A DNA stretch of 6,414 nucleotides. Source: Candidatus Kerfeldbacteria bacterium (GTDB taxonomy: Bacteria > Patescibacteriota > Patescibacteriia > SBBC01). The stretch spans positions 1 to 6,414 of the forward strand of contig JACQKI010000076.1 of assembly GCA_016204645.1 (NCBI GenBank). The letters run 5' to 3'. The notes under the pieces are model-generated. The model made no database searches. It saw nothing but the letters and a program-made list of their open reading frames with translations, and was not told the origin of the DNA. How positions within the stretch are numbered: the first letter of the stretch is position 1; each line of letters starts with the position of its first letter. A program made the translations under genes and the position numbers. Positions 4,375 to 6,414 of this stretch are shown here, one piece after another.

Positions 4375-6414
4375 ATGGACGTACCGCCCGACATCATCAA
4401 TAAGTTCACCACCCACCTCAAGAATACCTTGCAGCACGCAGCGGCTTTGGCGTTGGAACTCAACAACCGCTTCATCAACCCCGAGCACCTGCTCTACGGC
4501 TTGGCCGAATCCAAAGGCGGCATCGCCTTTGAAATCCTCAACCGCGCCGGATTCAACATCAACCGCTTAAAATCCAGCATCCGGGAACGCAACGACACCA
4601 CTGCCAGCCGGCTGTCGATCAGCGACCTGCGCTTCTCGTTGCCGGCCAAGCGGGCGCTGGAAAAAGCCGTCCTGATTGCCAGCCAGTACGAGCACAAGTA
4701 CGTCGGCACCGAGCACCTGCTGTGGGGCATCTTGGAAATCAACGACACCACCATCGAGAAGGTGGTGATGGAGCACAACCTCAACCCCAAGGAAACCAAG
4801 CAGCACCTGCAGCTCGTGTTGCGATCGACTTCCAAGTTCCCCGACATTTCGGGCTTCTTCGAGGGTGTGCGCGATTCGGAGCCGACCGTCGCCCCGGCCA
4901 CCCGCGACCGGCAAAAAGCCAACGCCCTCGACTTCTTCGCGACCGACCTGACCAACGTCACGCTGCAGAAGAAAATCGACCCGGTCATCGGCCGGGAGCG
5001 CGAAATCGAGCGGCTGATCCACATCCTGGCCCGCCGCACGAAGAACAACCCGGTCCTGATCGGCGATCCCGGCGTCGGCAAGACCGCCATCGTTGAAGGT
5101 TTGGCTAAGAAAATCATGAAGCGCGAGGTGCCGGACGCGCTGCTCAATAAGCGCATCCTGACGCTCGACCTGGCGCTGGTCGTGGCCGGCACCATCTACC
5201 GCGGCGAATTTGAATCGCGCCTGAAGCAGATCATCGACGAGCTGAAAGCCGACCCCAACATCATCCTCTTCATCGACGAATTGCACACCATCGTCGGCGC
5301 CGGTTCGGCCTCGGGCTCAATGGACGCGGCTAACATCCTGAAACCGGCCTTGGCTAAAGGCACCATCCGCGTGATTGGTGCCACCACGCTCGACGAGTAC
5401 AAGAAGCACATCGAAGGCGATGCCGCGCTCGAGCGACGCTTCCAGCCGATCTTCGTATCCGAGCCGTCGGCCGAGGAAACCGTCACCATTCTCAAAGGCA
5501 TCCGTCAAAACTACGAAAAGTACCACCGCGTCAGCATCAGCGACGAAGCCCTGACGGCGGCGGTCGACCTGTCCGAGCGCTACATCCAAGACAAGTTCCT
5601 GCCGGACAAGGCGATCGACTTGGTCGACGAAGCGGCTTCCAAGGTCAAAGTCGAAGCCAAAGGCACGGCCAACGGCCGGAAGATTCGACTGCTAGAAGAC
5701 GAGCTGCAGTCGGTCCGCGCCAAGAAGCAGCAAGCCGTCAGCCACGAGGACTTCGACCACGCCCTGACGCTCAAGACCCAGGAAGCCATGCTCGAGACCA
5801 AACTCGAAAAGCTGCGGCAGCGCGAGTTTCGCGCCCTGCCGCCGAACGTCGGGGCTATCGGCCAGCGGGAAGTGGCTGAAGTAGTGGCTCGCATCACCGG
5901 CGTCCCGCTGACCGACGTCGTCAAAGTCGAGCGCGACCGCCTACTGAATCTGGAGAAACTGCTGAAGGAGAAAATCGTCGGTCAAGACGAAGCGATTCAC
6001 GCCATCGCCGACGCCATCCGTCGCTCGCGCGCCGGGCTGGCCAACCCCAACCGCCCGATCGGCTCGTTCATCTTCCTCGGACCGTCCGGGGTCGGTAAAA
6101 CCGAGACGGCTAAGGAAATTGCCCGCCGCGTCTTCGGCGACGAGAACGCGCTGATCCGGATCGACATGTCTGAGTTCGGCGAGAGCTTCAACGTCTCCAA
6201 GCTGATCGGCGCGCCGGCCGGTTACGTCGGCTACCGCGAAGGCAACAAGTTCACCGACCAGGTCAAGCACCGGCCCTACTCGGTCGTGCTGTTCGACGAA
6301 ATCGAGAAGGCCCATCCCGACGTCTTCAACATTCTCCTGCAAGTGTTGGAGGACGGCCACCTGACCGACGCGACCGGCAAGCGCGTCAACTTCAAGAACA
6401 CCATCATCGTCATG
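4375..6414 (+). CDS. clpC: ATP-dependent Clp protease ATP-binding subunit ClpC (partial, 3' end off window)
   Basis: 680 codons are visible from ATG at 4375 to the edge, about four fifths of a ClpC. Two Clp-N repeats span about 6-145 (PEHLLYGL and TEHLLWGIL mark each). The first AAA+ module has Walker A GDPGVGKT (230-237), Walker B with Asp301-Glu302, pore-loop Tyr275 in GTIYRGEF, and arginine pair 354-355 in ALERRF. A short coiled middle region with a UVR-like stretch (about 436-482) separates it from the second module: Walker A GPSGVGKT (569-576), pore loop GYVGY (616-620), Walker B Asp641-Glu642. The short middle region and its UVR-like sequence favour ClpC over ClpB or ClpA. ClpC hexamers unfold proteins and feed them to ClpP. 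Sensor regions, the ClpP-binding loop and the C-terminus lie beyond the window, so ClpP partnership cannot be confirmed. No strong Shine-Dalgarno is seen. Confidence 0.95.
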   Translation, partial: MDVPPDIINKFTTHLKNTLQHAAALALELNNRFINPEHLLYGLAESKGGIAFEILNRAGFNINRLKSSIRERNDTTASRLSISDLRFSLPAKRALEKAVLIASQYEHKYVGTEHLLWGILEINDTTIEKVVMEHNLNPKETKQHLQLVLRSTSKFPDISGFFEGVRDSEPTVAPATRDRQKANALDFFATDLTNVTLQKKIDPVIGREREIERLIHILARRTKNNPVLIGDPGVGKTAIVEGLAKKIMKREVPDALLNKRILTLDLALVVAGTIYRGEFESRLKQIIDELKADPNIILFIDELHTIVGAGSASGSMDAANILKPALAKGTIRVIGATTLDEYKKHIEGDAALERRFQPIFVSEPSAEETVTILKGIRQNYEKYHRVSISDEALTAAVDLSERYIQDKFLPDKAIDLVDEAASKVKVEAKGTANGRKIRLLEDELQSVRAKKQQAVSHEDFDHALTLKTQEAMLETKLEKLRQREFRALPPNVGAIGQREVAEVVARITGVPLTDVVKVERDRLLNLEKLLKEKIVGQDEAIHAIADAIRRSRAGLANPNRPIGSFIFLGPSGVGKTETAKEIARRVFGDENALIRIDMSEFGESFNVSKLIGAPAGYVGYREGNKFTDQVKHRPYSVVLFDEIEKAHPDVFNILLQVLEDGHLTDATGKRVNFKNTIIVM

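Noticed and set aside
4494..5286. Long minus-strand open frames (233 and 239 codons) opposite clpC
   Set aside because: They lie antisense to highly conserved ClpC domains; GC-rich coding produces such shadows, and the translations show no recognisable domain.

Overview
The window reads as a chromosomal segment from a GC-rich member of the Candidate Phyla Radiation (Patescibacteria, most likely a Parcubacteria-type lineage). This is an inference from three things seen here: secreted proteins with the PLNTSxxxQTKxGxLT and [IL]CxxxxCxxxW motifs that I associate with Parcubacteria; a compact lemA-htpX pair; and a short intergenic heptamer repeat (AGCTNNT / ANNAGCT). Complete genes end in TAA, TAG and TGA, so the standard stop code is in use.

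Left part, minus strand (about 1-2115): two tandem genes, separated by only 4 bases, encode paralogous exported proteins. Both have an N-terminal membrane or signal segment, a PLNTS...QTK...LT stretch, two Cys-Trp motifs about 141-145 residues apart, and a glycine/alanine-rich middle resembling phage-fibre-like or S-layer-like sequence. The downstream one runs off the left edge and adds a cysteine-rich CGDGIC-type module. Their role is unknown; cell-surface or appendage components are plausible.

Centre (about 2116-2223): a short divergent intergenic region in which two opposing sigma70-like promoters share a near-palindromic -10 box. One drives the surface-protein pair leftwards. The other drives, rightwards, an apparent three-gene unit: a 173-residue membrane-anchored protein of unknown function, lemA, and the membrane zinc protease gene htpX.

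The lemA-htpX gap (3316-3399) is made almost entirely of two inverted four-copy heptamer arrays that could fold into a long imperfect hairpin ending at the htpX start codon.

Right part (4375-6414): after a 66-base AT-rich gap with promoter-like boxes, the one nearest htpX overlapping its stop codon, comes a ClpC-type AAA+ unfoldase gene cut by the window's right edge. Together htpX, lemA and clpC form a protein quality-control neighbourhood: membrane proteolysis by HtpX and cytoplasmic unfolding by ClpC. I saw no RNA genes, insertion sequences or CRISPR arrays.
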